A stretch of DNA of 64,000 bases from Halomonas sp. JB37 (GCF_002332255.1 NZ_NRGW01000001.1:806001-870000), one strand, 5' to 3'; positions 8,767-18,697 are shown, counted from the first letter of the stretch. The notes: generated by a model not told the origin, from the letters alone. Made by a program: numbers and translations.

Positions 8767-9774
8767 TTATTTAGTAAAGGCTGTGTCAGTCTGCAGTAGA
8801 ATCTTGCGGCCTTCTCGCAACGAGAGCTCGGCGGCATCGGCTAAACGCAACGCTTCTAAACCATCTTGTGCGCCTGCAAGCGGCGCGCGGTTCTCCTGCC
8901 AGGCATCAACAAAGTCACCGATTTCAAGCCGGTACGCTTGTGCGTAGCGCTCTAAGAAAAACCACTGAGGCTTATCTTCTATTTGTCCTGCCTCGCCGGT
9001 GAAGCGCAGACGAGTATCGCTTTCATTTTGTGCCTGAAGCATACCTTGACTACCAAAGGCTTCAATACGTTGGTCGTAGCCGTAGCAGGCACGACGCGAA
9101 TTACTGATTTGGCAGAGCTTTCCACTGGCCGTGGTGAGAGTGACCATAGCCGTATCGACATCACCTGCTTCGCCAATGGCTGGGTCGATGATGCTACTGC
9201 CTACGGCAAAAACACTTTCTATCGGCTCATCTAGCAGCCAGCGGGCCATATCAAGATCATGAATCATCATGTCCCGAAACAGGCCGCCGGACTCGGCTAT
9301 ATATTCGGCAGGCGGGGGAGAGGGGTCGCGGCTGATGATTGTCAGCGTTTCCAATGCACCAATACGTCCTTCGGTAACCGCTTTTTTAAGGGCCGAAAAC
9401 TGGGGATCATGTCGGCGGTTAAAGCCCAGCGCGCAGGTCACAGGGTGCTCGCTAAGCACTTGAAGGGCATCACGAGTGCGGGCTAAATCCAGAGCGATCG
9501 GCTTTTCACATAAAACGGCTTTGCCTGCGCGCGCTGCACGTTCTAGATACTCGGCGTGGGTGGGCGTGCTAGAGGCGATTAGCACTGCGTCGATGCTGTC
9601 ATCTGCAAAAATAGCGTCTACAGAGACGGCTTGGCTTGCATACTGATTTGCCAACGCCTCGGCGGCGGGAGCGTAAAAGTCAGCCACGGCAGCCAGCGTT
9701 ACGTCGGGGTGTGAATGAATCGCTTGGGCATGCACCTTGCCAATGCGTCCAGCACCAATGAGTGCAAGTCTCAT
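8767..9774 (-). CDS. iolG: Inositol 2-dehydrogenase
   Basis: A 335-residue Gfo/Idh/MocA family oxidoreductase. The Rossmann motif is IGAGRIGKVHAQ at residues 5-16, the EKPIALD block contains the catalytic lysine, and DMMIHDLDMARWLL carries the catalytic Asp/His typical of inositol dehydrogenases. It oxidises myo-inositol to 2-keto-myo-inositol with NAD, the first step of the pathway. It lies between rpiR and iolB on the minus strand. Confidence 0.92.
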   Translation of the reverse strand: MRLALIGAGRIGKVHAQAIHSHPDVTLAAVADFYAPAAEALANQYASQAVSVDAIFADDSIDAVLIASSTPTHAEYLERAARAGKAVLCEKPIALDLARTRDALQVLSEHPVTCALGFNRRHDPQFSALKKAVTEGRIGALETLTIISRDPSPPPAEYIAESGGLFRDMMIHDLDMARWLLDEPIESVFAVGSSIIDPAIGEAGDVDTAMVTLTTASGKLCQISNSRRACYGYDQRIEAFGSQGMLQAQNESDTRLRFTGEAGQIEDKPQWFFLERYAQAYRLEIGDFVDAWQENRAPLAGAQDGLEALRLADAAELSLREGRKILLQTDTAFTK

Positions 9775-9823
9775 CGTCTTTCTCCTATTGTAATTGTAGC
9801 CGCGTCTATGCGGATGTCCGTGT

Positions 9824-10705
9824 TTAGGGGTTGCGTTGCTGATCTTGCTGAATGGCTTTTTCGCGTGCTTTGTCCTGACGCATTCCCAGGCTGATTGCCA
9901 AGGCTTGCGTCAAGCACAGTGAGGCAGTTAGACCACGGAAACTTTTTACTTCGGCTTCGTTAACCACAAAGACCACGTCGGCAAAACTTGCGAGTGGGCT
10001 AAGGTGGGAGTCCGTAATTACGATGATAGGCAAGCCCCGTTGCTTAGCACCTTCACACGCACGCTGACTCTCTTCGGCATAGGGCGAAAAACTAATCGTT
10101 AAGAGAGCATCGTGCTGGCTCATTGCACGTAACTGCTCGCGGTACATACCGCCCAATCCGCTAACCAGCAACGCGGGCTTATCCACATGTGCCAGGGCAT
10201 AAGTCATATAACTAGCCACCACAAAACTGCGCCGTGCCCCCATCACATGAATAGCATGGGCTTTTTCAAAAATATCCAGCGCTTTTTCCAGGCTTTCTGG
10301 GTCAATGCGGCTAGGCAATTGCTCTAAAACGGCACGATTAGCATCGGCAAATTCCCATAGTAGCTGCGTGCTGTCGGGCGTTTCTCCGGTGGCGCTGCGC
10401 ACCGCGCGAATTCGCTCAGTGTAGTTGGGAAGCTCATCTACCAAGCGACTGCGAAACAGCTGCTGCATTTCAGAAAAGCCTTTAAACCCCAAACTATTGG
10501 CTAAGCGAATTAACGTGGAAGGGGTGACATCGGCCTGCTCAGCGATTTTCGCTACGGTCGCGAGTGCGACTTCTTGAGGATGATCGAGCATAAAGCGCGC
10601 GGTTTGCTGCAAGCGTTTGCTCAGCGTGGCGTACTCAGTACTCATTAGCGCTTCCAGCTCGCGATAACTTTGAGGCTGCTTTTGTGGAGGCTGCTGCATA
10701 AACAT
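9824..10705 (-). CDS. MurR/RpiR family regulator of the inositol locus (IolR-like)
   Basis: A 293-residue regulator with an N-terminal RpiR helix-turn-helix (about residues 20-95, TVAKIAEQADVTPSTLIRLA) and a C-terminal SIS sugar-phosphate-binding domain (about 130-265, HVMGARRSFVVA; VVITDSHLSPLA). It is transcribed divergently from the ABC importer and upstream of iolG-iolB, the usual place for an inositol repressor of this family. Two matching inverted 14-base sites in the 10706-10917 gap are its likely operators. The ligand is probably a phosphorylated inositol intermediate, by analogy with other RpiR-type inositol regulators. Confidence 0.88.
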   Translation of the reverse strand: MFMQQPPQKQPQSYRELEALMSTEYATLSKRLQQTARFMLDHPQEVALATVAKIAEQADVTPSTLIRLANSLGFKGFSEMQQLFRSRLVDELPNYTERIRAVRSATGETPDSTQLLWEFADANRAVLEQLPSRIDPESLEKALDIFEKAHAIHVMGARRSFVVASYMTYALAHVDKPALLVSGLGGMYREQLRAMSQHDALLTISFSPYAEESQRACEGAKQRGLPIIVITDSHLSPLASFADVVFVVNEAEVKSFRGLTASLCLTQALAISLGMRQDKAREKAIQQDQQRNP

Positions 10706-10780
10706 TCCTCAGCGTTAGATTGTGCGCCACTTGGCAATCTCAGAGCCAAATGGCGAGTTGCTATGTAGTCTAGTTCAAGT

Positions 10781-10794
10781 GAAATAAATATTCC
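10781..10794. promoter_or_regulatory. Putative IolR/RpiR operator 1
   Basis: GAAATAAATATTCC, 76 bases upstream of the regulator start. Its reverse complement, GGAATATTTATTTC, matches operator 2 at 12 of 14 positions. It resembles the GGAA-N6-TTCC motif known for an RpiR-type inositol repressor in rhizobia, with one outer base changed. Confidence 0.5.
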
Positions 10795-10840
10795 AATAAT
10801 ACCAAAGTATAGAATAAATAGTTTGCAATAGGGTCGATGT

Positions 10841-10854
10841 GGAATCTATATTTC
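10841..10854. promoter_or_regulatory. Putative IolR/RpiR operator 2
   Basis: GGAATCTATATTTC, 64 bases upstream of the ABC binding-protein start and 60 bases from operator 1, centre to centre. The two copies point in opposite directions, one near each divergent gene, as expected for joint control of both transcripts. Confidence 0.5.
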
Positions 10855-10917
10855 ATAGCGCCAAGGCATTAAATGCCGCTTCCCGACCAACAACGATAAT
10901 GTTAAGAGGAATTATTT

Positions 10918-11889
10918 ATGGCACGTCTATCTCTATCCCGCTGGCCTCAATGGCTCTTAGCCTCAGCGGCCACCACCGCGCTAATGGCGGGGGCCGCACA
11001 GGTGCAAGCACAAGGTCAGGCACAAGAAGAGAACCGCTTCGTCATGGTGACCCATGGTGTTCCCTCGGACCCTTTCTGGTCAGTGGTTAAAAATGGCGCA
11101 GAAGCGGCCGCTGAAACAGTGGGTGCAACGCTTGAGTATCGTGCACCTTCAACCTTCGACATGGCCAAGATGCAGCAGCTCGTGGAGGCGGCGGTGGCGT
11201 CTCAGCCAGACGGTTTAATCCTTTCTTTCACCGATGAAAGTGCACTCGGCAGCGTTGTTCAAAATGCGGTGGATAACGGCATTCCCGTTATCACGATTAA
11301 CTCCGGAGGCGACGTGGCGCGCAATTACGGTGCCCGCTTGCATATCGGGCAAAGCGAGTATGAGGCGGGCCGCCAAGCCGCCGAGCGCATGCAAGAGATG
11401 GGCGTCGAGAAAGGCGTTTGCGTTAACCATGAGCAAGGCAATCAGGGGCTTGATCAGCGTTGTGACGGTTTTGTCGATGGCTTTGACGGTAACGCCGAGC
11501 AGCTAGCAACGACGTACGACCCCACGGCCATCCGAAATGCCATTATCGCTTATCTTAATCAGAACAATGATGTTCGCGGTGTGTTAACGCTAGGCGCCCT
11601 AGCCGCTGAGCCAATGATTAGTGCCATGCGCGATCAAGGCGCTACCGAGATGTTCACTCTAGCTACCTTTGATCTCTCGCCTGGCATTCTGGAAGCCCTT
11701 GATGCGGGCGAGCTGGACTTCGCGATCGACCAGCAGCAGTACATGCAAGGCTACTTGCCCGTCATGTTCCTAGATCAGTTCGTCAAGAATGGACTGCTAC
11801 CCGCAGGGGATGTTGCCACCGGCCCTGGGTTTGTCACTCAAGAAAACGCTGCACAGGTTATTGAGTTAAGTAGCCAGGGCATCCGTTGA
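10918..11889 (+). CDS. Sugar (inositol) ABC transporter periplasmic binding protein
   Basis: A 323-residue periplasmic-binding-protein-like domain protein (ribose/galactose type) with a Sec signal peptide ending near AQVQAQ. The FVMVTHGVPSDPFWSVVKNGAE start of the mature domain is typical, as is DGLILSFTDE. AGAGGAATT precedes the ATG. It begins the importer operon, with permease and ATPase downstream. Myo-inositol as ligand is inferred from position inside the iol locus, not from binding residues. Confidence 0.88.
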   Translation: MARLSLSRWPQWLLASAATTALMAGAAQVQAQGQAQEENRFVMVTHGVPSDPFWSVVKNGAEAAAETVGATLEYRAPSTFDMAKMQQLVEAAVASQPDGLILSFTDESALGSVVQNAVDNGIPVITINSGGDVARNYGARLHIGQSEYEAGRQAAERMQEMGVEKGVCVNHEQGNQGLDQRCDGFVDGFDGNAEQLATTYDPTAIRNAIIAYLNQNNDVRGVLTLGALAAEPMISAMRDQGATEMFTLATFDLSPGILEALDAGELDFAIDQQQYMQGYLPVMFLDQFVKNGLLPAGDVATGPGFVTQENAAQVIELSSQGIR

Positions 11890-11906
11890 TAACTACCTAA
11901 TCGGAA

Positions 11907-11929
11907 AAGGCTCGGCGATGTCGAGCCTT
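11907..11929 (+). promoter_or_regulatory. mRNA hairpin between binding-protein and permease genes
   Basis: A perfect 8-base stem (AAGGCTCG / CGAGCCTT, loop of 7) with no U-tract, ending just before the permease ribosome site (TTGGGAG). It probably stabilises the binding-protein mRNA or dampens permease translation. Confidence 0.5.
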
Positions 11930-11943
11930 GGGAGTCGGTCACC

Positions 11944-13074
11944 ATGAGTTCCACTGAAACGAAACCATCGGTTGCGCCAGTAGCGGCTGAGCAAGATGAG
12001 CGTATCCAGAGAGTCTCTCTCTGGAAGAAAGCGCTTAACCGTCCCGAGTTGGGGGCGCTGGCCGGTGCCGTGCTGGTGCTTGCCTTTTTTATAGCGGCTT
12101 CCAGTGGCACCGGGATGTTTACCCCAGCGGGTATTATTAATTTTCTTGAAGTCGCCGCTCAGCTCGGCATTATCGCCACGGCCGCCGCGCTGCTGATGAT
12201 CGGCGGAGAATTTGATCTCTCGATTGGCTCGATGATTGGTTTGGCAGGCATTCTGATTGCCATTCCTGCAGTGGAGTATGGCTGGCCGCTGTGGGCCGCT
12301 ATTTTAATGGCGTTCGCCTGTGCGGGCCTGGTGGGCTGGATTAACGGGAATCTGGTCAATAAAACGGGGTTACCGTCATTTATCGTTACCCTGGGCTTCC
12401 TGTTCATTCTGCGTGGCCTGGCTATCGGTACTAGCCGGTTATTGACGGGGCGTACTCAGGTGGGGGGAGTGCAGGAGCATATCCCAGGAGATTGGTTCGC
12501 GGCGCTTTTCTCTGGAGAAGTCGCTACGGGATTATTTAGTTGGATGGCGGCAAATGGCTGGATGGCGACCAACTTTGCGGGCAATCCCACGGTCACCGGC
12601 ATTCCTGTGTCTATTGTCTGGTGGCTGGGCTTAACCGCTGTAGCGACTTGGGTGCTGCTATGCACGCCTTACGGTAACTGGATCTTCGCCAGTGGTGGCG
12701 ATGCCAATGCGGCGCGCAATTCGGGCGTTCCCGTCCATCGCGTCAAGATTTCACTGTTCATGTTCACCGCTTTCTCGGCCACCATCTTTGCCTGCATTCA
12801 GGTGATGGACACCGGTTCGGCGGACACCATCCGTGGCCTGCTAAAAGAGCTGGAAGCGATTATCGCGGTGGTGATCGGTGGCGCTTTGCTGACCGGAGGC
12901 TATGGGTCTGCGATAGGGGCCGCGCTGGGGGCGCTGATTTTCGGCATGGTGCAAATGGGAATTTTCTACACCGGTGTCAATACTGACTGGTTCCAGGTTT
13001 TTCTGGGCGTGATGTTGCTGGTGGCGGTGTTATTCAACAACTACATGCGCAAAAAGGCGATGGAGGCTAAATAA
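11944..13074 (+). CDS. Sugar (inositol) ABC transporter permease
   Basis: A 376-residue RbsC/XylH-type permease with about ten membrane segments. The [16 protein letters not shown] motif near the N-terminal third, [18 protein letters not shown], and [25 protein letters not shown] near the end are diagnostic. The N-terminal 40 residues are polar and charged. The gene is one base from the ATPase gene. Together with the binding protein and ATPase it should form an ATP-driven importer for inositol or a related sugar. Confidence 0.9.
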   Translation: MSSTETKPSVAPVAAEQDERIQRVSLWKKALNRPELGALAGAVLVLAFFIAASSGTGMFTPAGIINFLEVAAQLGIIATAAALLMIGGEFDLSIGSMIGLAGILIAIPAVEYGWPLWAAILMAFACAGLVGWINGNLVNKTGLPSFIVTLGFLFILRGLAIGTSRLLTGRTQVGGVQEHIPGDWFAALFSGEVATGLFSWMAANGWMATNFAGNPTVTGIPVSIVWWLGLTAVATWVLLCTPYGNWIFASGGDANAARNSGVPVHRVKISLFMFTAFSATIFACIQVMDTGSADTIRGLLKELEAIIAVVIGGALLTGGYGSAIGAALGALIFGMVQMGIFYTGVNTDWFQVFLGVMLLVAVLFNNYMRKKAMEAK

Positions 13075-13075
13075 C

Positions 13076-13966
13076 ATGACTACACGCACTCCAATGATTG
13101 AAATGCGCAGCGTCAGCAAGCACTTCGGTAGTGTCATCGCCATAAGTGATATCTCGATGCAGGTCTATTCCGGTGAGGTAATGTGCCTACTCGGAGATAA
13201 TGGCGCGGGTAAGTCTACTCTGATCAAAACCCTGTCAGGCGTCCATCGACCCACTCACGGCGAGATGCTGCTGGATGGTAAGCCTGCCCGCTTTAAGTCA
13301 CCCGCCTTCGCACTCGACGCCGGTATCGCCACCGTTTTCCAGGACCTGGCGATGGTGCCTTTAATGTCGATTACCCGTAACTTTTTTATGGGTCGTGAGC
13401 CGACGGTGGGCTGGGGGCCGTTCAAGCGCATCAACTGGAAATACGCCGACCGGGTTGCCAAGGAGGAAATGTCTAAAATCGGTATTGATGTACGCGACCC
13501 AAGCCAGCCAGTGGGCACGCTTTCCGGTGGGGAGCGCCAGTGTGTGGCGATTGCCCGTGCCGTCTATTTTGGCGCCAAAGTGCTGATTCTTGATGAGCCC
13601 ACGTCAGCGCTGGGGGTCAAGCAGGCCTCCGTGGTACTGCGCTACATTGCTAAAGCCCGTGCGGATGGGCTTGCGGTCATCTTTATTACCCACAACGTCC
13701 ACCATGCTTACCCAGTGGCCGATGCGTTCACCCTATTGTCACGCGGCGGCAGTTTAGGCTCCTTCCGCAAAGAGGAAGTCAGCCGCGAAGAAGTGCTCAA
13801 TATGATGGCAGGTGGCGCAGAGCTTGAAAGCCTGGATGCAGAGCTTGCGGAATTCCAACGAGACGATAAAGCCAAGAAAGCCAGCTTAGCTGATCAAGAC
13901 ACTCAGCCTGCCGATGTAACAAGCAGCACTGAGCAATCTTCACCGCGAACTGCTAGCGGCTACTAA
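13076..13966 (+). CDS. Sugar (inositol) ABC transporter ATP-binding protein
   Basis: A 296-residue single ABC domain, with Walker [10 protein letters not shown], signature LSGGERQ, Walker [12 protein letters not shown] and the switch histidine in FITHN. Most ribose-type importers use a two-domain ATPase of about 500 residues. This one has a single domain, so it presumably works as a homodimer, as in other single-domain members of the group. The C-terminal 40 residues are charged and low in complexity. It starts one base after the permease stop. Confidence 0.9.
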   Translation: MTTRTPMIEMRSVSKHFGSVIAISDISMQVYSGEVMCLLGDNGAGKSTLIKTLSGVHRPTHGEMLLDGKPARFKSPAFALDAGIATVFQDLAMVPLMSITRNFFMGREPTVGWGPFKRINWKYADRVAKEEMSKIGIDVRDPSQPVGTLSGGERQCVAIARAVYFGAKVLILDEPTSALGVKQASVVLRYIAKARADGLAVIFITHNVHHAYPVADAFTLLSRGGSLGSFRKEEVSREEVLNMMAGGAELESLDAELAEFQRDDKAKKASLADQDTQPADVTSSTEQSSPRTASGY

Positions 13967-13972
13967 GGAAGC

Positions 13973-14773
13973 ATGATGAATCAATTAACACCATCATCGC
14001 CGTTCACGCTGGCCGTCTGTGCTGAAATGATCTTCTGCGATTTGCCCATGATGGAGCGCATTAAGCGTATTTCTGAGCGGGGCTTCCAAGTCGAAATCTG
14101 GGACTGGACTAAGCACGACATTGATGCACTCGCCAAGAGCGGGGCGACATTTTCATCCATGACCGGCTATGTCAGCGGCACCCTGGCAGACGCCGCCGGG
14201 GCTGATGAACTGCTGCGCACCGCCACCGAGTCGGTAGAAGTCGCCAAGCGCCTGGGTATCCCGCGCCTTAACCTTCACGGCACCGGGCTAGATGGTAATG
14301 GGTTGCCCGTTAAGCCTTGCCAAGAGATGACCGGCGCTATGTGGCTCAAAGCGCGGGAAACCTTGAACCGGCTGGCGGATTTAGGCGAGCAGCACGGCGT
14401 TACCTTTGTGCTTGAAAACCTCAATACCGACGTTGACCACCCCGGCGTTCCGTTTGCTCGGTTGGCCGATGTGCTGGCGCTGGTAGAAAGCGTTGACCGG
14501 ACTAGCCTGCGCATCATGTTGGACGTTTACCACGCCCAAATTGGTGAAGGCAATCTAATCGAGTTGATTCGCCGCTGCGGGCCCTACATCGGCGAAGTGC
14601 AGGTGGCTGATGTGCCTGGGCGTTGCGAGCCGGGCACCGGCGAAATTAACTATCCAGCCATTGCTAACGCGCTGAATGACATTGGCTATCGCGGCACGGT
14701 GGGCTTAGAAGGCTGGGCCGCCGAGGATGACGAATTAGCGCTGGAACGCTTTCGGTCTGCCTTTTCACTATAA
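13973..14773 (+). CDS. Hydroxypyruvate-isomerase-like TIM-barrel enzyme
   Basis: A 266-residue AP-endonuclease-2/xylose-isomerase-like barrel. Metal and substrate blocks visible are LENLNTDVDHPG, MLDVYHAQIGEG and VQVADVPGRCEPGTGEINY, which fit the hydroxypyruvate isomerase (Hyi) branch better than IolE or IolI. AAGGAAG precedes the ATG. It lies between the importer ATPase and iolC on the same strand, so a role in isomerising an inositol-derived ketose, or a link to hydroxypyruvate, is likely. The reaction is not established from sequence. Confidence 0.8.
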   Translation: MMNQLTPSSPFTLAVCAEMIFCDLPMMERIKRISERGFQVEIWDWTKHDIDALAKSGATFSSMTGYVSGTLADAAGADELLRTATESVEVAKRLGIPRLNLHGTGLDGNGLPVKPCQEMTGAMWLKARETLNRLADLGEQHGVTFVLENLNTDVDHPGVPFARLADVLALVESVDRTSLRIMLDVYHAQIGEGNLIELIRRCGPYIGEVQVADVPGRCEPGTGEINYPAIANALNDIGYRGTVGLEGWAAEDDELALERFRSAFSL

Positions 14774-14856
14774 GGCCGAGTCAATTCAATAAGACACCGT
14801 TAGGCCTTTGACCACTTATAACCAATGCCACGATCAGTGGCGTGGGGGAGACGTTT

Positions 14857-16815
14857 ATGCTTAACAACGACACGCACCAGCGATCGTTAGACCTCATTTG
14901 TTTAGGACGCGTAGCTGTCGACCTATATGCCGAGCAGGTTGGTAGTCGTTTGGAAGATGTGGCCAGTTTCGCTAAATATCTAGGTGGAAGCTCCGGCAAT
15001 GTGGCTTATGGCACGGCACGCCTAGGGCTAAAATCAGCCATGTTGTCACGGGTGGGTGATGAGCAGATGGGGCAGTTTGTGCGCGAAGAACTTGCGCGAG
15101 CGGGCGTTGATACGTCTGCGCTACAAACGGATGCTGAGCGCCATACCGGCCTGGTATTGCTGGCACTTAAGGATAGCGAAAGTTTCCCGCTGCTGTTTTA
15201 TCGCCGCGACTGCGCCGATATGGCCATTGATGCTAATGCTATCGACCCAGACTTTATCGCCAGGGCCAAGGCGCTGGCGATTACCGGCACCCACCTTTCA
15301 ACCGACACCACGCGCAAGGCGTGTCGCAAGGCATTGGAGGCGGCGGCTAACTCGGGTGTTAAACGTGTTTTAGATATCGACTATCGCCCCGTTCTTTGGG
15401 GGCTGACCAACCCAGGCGATGGTGAAACACGCTTTATCGCCGATGATTCAGTTACCGCAGACCTACAGCGCTGGTTGCCTGATTTTGACCTGATCGTCGG
15501 CACTGAGGAGGAGTTTCACATTGCCGGCGGCAGTACGGATACTTTGTCGGCCCTGCGTGCGGTACGTCAAGTAAGCGATGCCACGCTGGTGTGCAAGCTG
15601 GGGCCGCTGGGCTGCGTAGTATTAGAAGGGGCGATTCCCGAGCGCATCGAAGACGGCATTCTGGTGAAAGGGGTACAGGTCGAGGTGCTCAACGTACTGG
15701 GGGCCGGTGACGCCTTTATGAGCGGGCTATTACGCGGCTGGTTGCGCGGCGAATCCTGGCAAACCAGTGCCGATTATGCCAACGCCTGCGGGGCACTGGT
15801 GGTTTCTCGTCATGGCTGCGCCCCTGCAATGCCGACAGAAGATGAGTTGTTGGATTATTTAGCCCGCCGCGATGAGGTGCTGCGCCCCGATATCGATCAA
15901 CGTCTGAACCATTTGCACCGAGTGACCACACGCGTGCCGGCCCAATGGCCTGAAGTGCTGGGGCTGGCGTTTGACCATCGCCGCCAGCTCACTGATATGG
16001 CCCGTGATGAACACACCGACCCTGCACGGTTGCCTGTGCTGAAAGAGCTTCTTGTGCAGGCAGCTCAAGAAGGCGCACGGCTAGGCAATATCACCACGCC
16101 CGCGATTTTGGTTGACGACGTATTTGGTCAAGAGGCGCTAAGCCTGGCAAGTGGCCGCGGCTGGTGGATTGGCAGGCCGGTAGAGCTACCCGGTTCTCGC
16201 CCGCTGCGCTTTCAACACGGCGACGACTTAGGTGCTTGCCTGCGCCACTGGCCACGCGAGCACATCATTAAATGCCTGGTGTTCTATCACCCTGATGACG
16301 AACTGTCGCTGCGTCTTGAGCAAGAAGAGCGCCTGCGTCAGCTGTATCAGGCCGCGTGTGCCTATGGGCTGGAGCTGTTGATCGAGATCATTCCTCCCGC
16401 TGATATGCCCAGCGACACCACCGTGCTGCCGCGCAGCCTGCAGAGGCTTTACAACCTGGGCATTTATCCCGACTGGTGGAAGCTTCCCGCCATGTCTGAT
16501 GCGGCCTGGCAGGCAGTGGGCGCGATCATCGCCCGAGAAGATAGCTATTGCCGCGGCGTGGTGCTGCTCGGGCTAGACGCGCCCATGGATGACATGAAGC
16601 GCGGCTTTGAAGAAGCCGCTAAACACGCGTGCTGCAAAGGTTTTACCGTTGGGCGCACGCTGTTTGCCAGCGCCAGCCGCGATTGGTTGGCAGGGCGTAT
16701 TGATGATGCCGGCCTGGTGCAGCGGGTAGCTACTAATTATGCCGAGCTGATTCAGGCATGGCAGCAGCTGCGCGAAAGCCAGCGGCACACGTTGCTTCAC
16801 TCGGAGGAGGCGTAA
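14857..16815 (+). CDS. iolC: 5-dehydro-2-deoxygluconokinase fused to a DUF2090 aldolase-like domain
   Basis: A 652-residue two-domain enzyme. Residues 10-325 form a PfkB/ribokinase domain (CLGRVAVDLYAEQVG, GGSSGNVAYG, the VLGAGDAFMSG catalytic motif). Residues 335-640 are the DUF2090 domain, related to class I aldolases. The kinase phosphorylates 2-deoxy-5-keto-gluconate. The C-terminal domain probably carries the IolJ-type cleavage to malonate semialdehyde and dihydroxyacetone phosphate, and no separate iolJ is present in the window. ATG 14857 follows GGGGGAG; the earlier in-frame GTG 14842 is less well placed. The stop overlaps the iolD start by one base. Confidence 0.92.
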   Translation: MLNNDTHQRSLDLICLGRVAVDLYAEQVGSRLEDVASFAKYLGGSSGNVAYGTARLGLKSAMLSRVGDEQMGQFVREELARAGVDTSALQTDAERHTGLVLLALKDSESFPLLFYRRDCADMAIDANAIDPDFIARAKALAITGTHLSTDTTRKACRKALEAAANSGVKRVLDIDYRPVLWGLTNPGDGETRFIADDSVTADLQRWLPDFDLIVGTEEEFHIAGGSTDTLSALRAVRQVSDATLVCKLGPLGCVVLEGAIPERIEDGILVKGVQVEVLNVLGAGDAFMSGLLRGWLRGESWQTSADYANACGALVVSRHGCAPAMPTEDELLDYLARRDEVLRPDIDQRLNHLHRVTTRVPAQWPEVLGLAFDHRRQLTDMARDEHTDPARLPVLKELLVQAAQEGARLGNITTPAILVDDVFGQEALSLASGRGWWIGRPVELPGSRPLRFQHGDDLGACLRHWPREHIIKCLVFYHPDDELSLRLEQEERLRQLYQAACAYGLELLIEIIPPADMPSDTTVLPRSLQRLYNLGIYPDWWKLPAMSDAAWQAVGAIIAREDSYCRGVVLLGLDAPMDDMKRGFEEAAKHACCKGFTVGRTLFASASRDWLAGRIDDAGLVQRVATNYAELIQAWQQLRESQRHTLLHSEEA

Positions 16816-18662
16816 TGAGCACTATTCGACTGACCATGGCCCAGGCGTTGGTTAAGTATCTGGCCGCGCAACGTATTGAGGTTGATGGTCAAGAGGTGGC
16901 ACTGTTTGAAGGCGTGTTTGCGATTTTTGGCCATGGCAATGTGGCAGGATTAGGTGAAGCGCTTTACCACGTTCAAGACCAATTGCCGACGTTTCGCGCC
17001 CACAATGAGCAAACAATGGCACACGCGGCGATTGCGTTTGCCAAAGCCAATGGGCGCAAGCGACTGATGGCGGCCACCAGTTCCATTGGTCCGGGCGCCA
17101 CCAACATGATCACCGCCGCGGCCTTAGCACACGCTAATCGTCTGCCCATCCTGCTGTTGCCGGGAGATACGTTTGCCACCCGAGCGCCTGACCCGGTGCT
17201 GCAACAGGTCGAGCATTTTGGCGACCCTTTAATCAGCGTTAACGACTGCTTTCGCCCCGTGTCGCGCTATTTCGACCGTATCAGCCGCCCGGAGCAGCTG
17301 CTAACGAGCTTGCCGCAGGCTATCGCTACGCTGCTCGATCCGGAGCACTGTGGTCCTGCAACGCTGGCACTCCCTCAAGATGTACAAACCTTTGCCTATG
17401 ATTACCCCGAACGCTTTTTTGCCCCCAGGGTGCATTGCATTCGCCGCGCGCCGCCAACACAGGATGAGCTTCAGCAAGCGGTTGCTGCTCTTAAGCAGGC
17501 AAAGCGCCCGTTGATCATTGCCGGTGGCGGGGTGCATTACGCGGATGCTTGCGAAACGCTGGCGTATTTTGCCCAGGCGCATGGCATACCGGTTGCCGAA
17601 TCACAGGCAGGCAAAGGCGCGCTGGCGGACCGCCACCCTTGTGCGGTGGGCGCCATTGGCGTGACCGGTAGCGCTGCCGCCAACCAGTTGGCGAAGCAGG
17701 CGGATGTCATTCTGGCGATTGGCACACGGCTGCAAGATTTCACCACCGGGTCGCGGGCCTTATTTGAAAGCGGTGAGAAAACGCTCATTGCCCTTAACGT
17801 CGGCCGTTTTGATAGCCTCAAGCACCATGCGCTGCCCTTTATCAGCGATGCACGGGTGGGTTTGCAGCAGCTTGACGCTGAGCTAGCTGAATGGCATGCG
17901 CCGGATAGTTGGCGAGAACGCACCGCACCGCTCAAGCGCGAATGGGCCGATGTCGTCCATAACGTGACGGCTGACCAAGGGCTGGTATTGCCGACCGACG
18001 CCCAGGTGATCGGCGCGGTTAACCGTCAGGCAGGCGATGACTCGACCGTGGTGTGTGCTGCCGGCGGACTGCCGGGTGAGCTACATAAACTCTGGCAATG
18101 CTCAGGCCCCGGCAGCTATCACGTTGAGTATGGTTTCTCGTGCATGGGGTATGAAATTGCCGGTGGGCTGGGCGTAAAAATGGCCAAGCCCGAGCGCGAA
18201 GTGGTGGTCATGGTTGGCGACGGCAGCTATTTGATGCACAACTCAGAGCTTGCGACCTCGGTGATGCTGGGTCACAAGCTGATAGTGGTGGTGTTGGATA
18301 ACCGCGGCTATGGCTGTATTAACCGCCTTCAACAGGCCACTGGCGGCGCAGGCTTTAATAACCTGCTCGAAGATTGCCGTACGGTCGAAGCTGGCGCGCC
18401 CAAAACCGACTTTGCTGCGCATGCCAAATCCTTAGGTTGCGCGTCTGAGTCAGTCACCGGTATTGCCGAGCTTGAGCAAGCACTTGTGCGTGCCCGCCAG
18501 TCTCAAACCACCTATGTGATCGCCCTGGATACCGACCCGCTACCCAGCACCCAAGAAGGCGGTGCCTGGTGGGAAGTGGCCGTGCCCGAAGTTTCTGAAC
18601 GGGAAGCGGTCAATTCGGCCTACCAGAGCTACCGCGATGCCAAGCAGCAACAAGCGCGTTAG
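16815..18662 (+). CDS. iolD: 3D-(3,5/4)-trihydroxycyclohexane-1,2-dione acylhydrolase
   Basis: A 615-residue ThDP-dependent enzyme. The N-terminal block holds FEGVFAIFGHGNVAGLG and the catalytic glutamate region HNEQTMAHAAIAFA. The ThDP motif is GDGSYLMHNSELATS...NRGYGC, and VEYGFSCMGYEIAGG is also conserved. It hydrolyses the cyclic dione made by IolE to 5-deoxy-D-glucuronate. The start is ATG 16815 after GGAGGAGG, sharing one base with the iolC stop (TAATG). The longer upstream frame lies inside iolC and is not needed. Confidence 0.95.
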   Translation: MSTIRLTMAQALVKYLAAQRIEVDGQEVALFEGVFAIFGHGNVAGLGEALYHVQDQLPTFRAHNEQTMAHAAIAFAKANGRKRLMAATSSIGPGATNMITAAALAHANRLPILLLPGDTFATRAPDPVLQQVEHFGDPLISVNDCFRPVSRYFDRISRPEQLLTSLPQAIATLLDPEHCGPATLALPQDVQTFAYDYPERFFAPRVHCIRRAPPTQDELQQAVAALKQAKRPLIIAGGGVHYADACETLAYFAQAHGIPVAESQAGKGALADRHPCAVGAIGVTGSAAANQLAKQADVILAIGTRLQDFTTGSRALFESGEKTLIALNVGRFDSLKHHALPFISDARVGLQQLDAELAEWHAPDSWRERTAPLKREWADVVHNVTADQGLVLPTDAQVIGAVNRQAGDDSTVVCAAGGLPGELHKLWQCSGPGSYHVEYGFSCMGYEIAGGLGVKMAKPEREVVVMVGDGSYLMHNSELATSVMLGHKLIVVVLDNRGYGCINRLQQATGGAGFNNLLEDCRTVEAGAPKTDFAAHAKSLGCASESVTGIAELEQALVRARQSQTTYVIALDTDPLPSTQEGGAWWEVAVPEVSEREAVNSAYQSYRDAKQQQAR

Positions 18663-18697
18663 TCGAGCATGCTTAAACAATCATAAGGAATCACATT

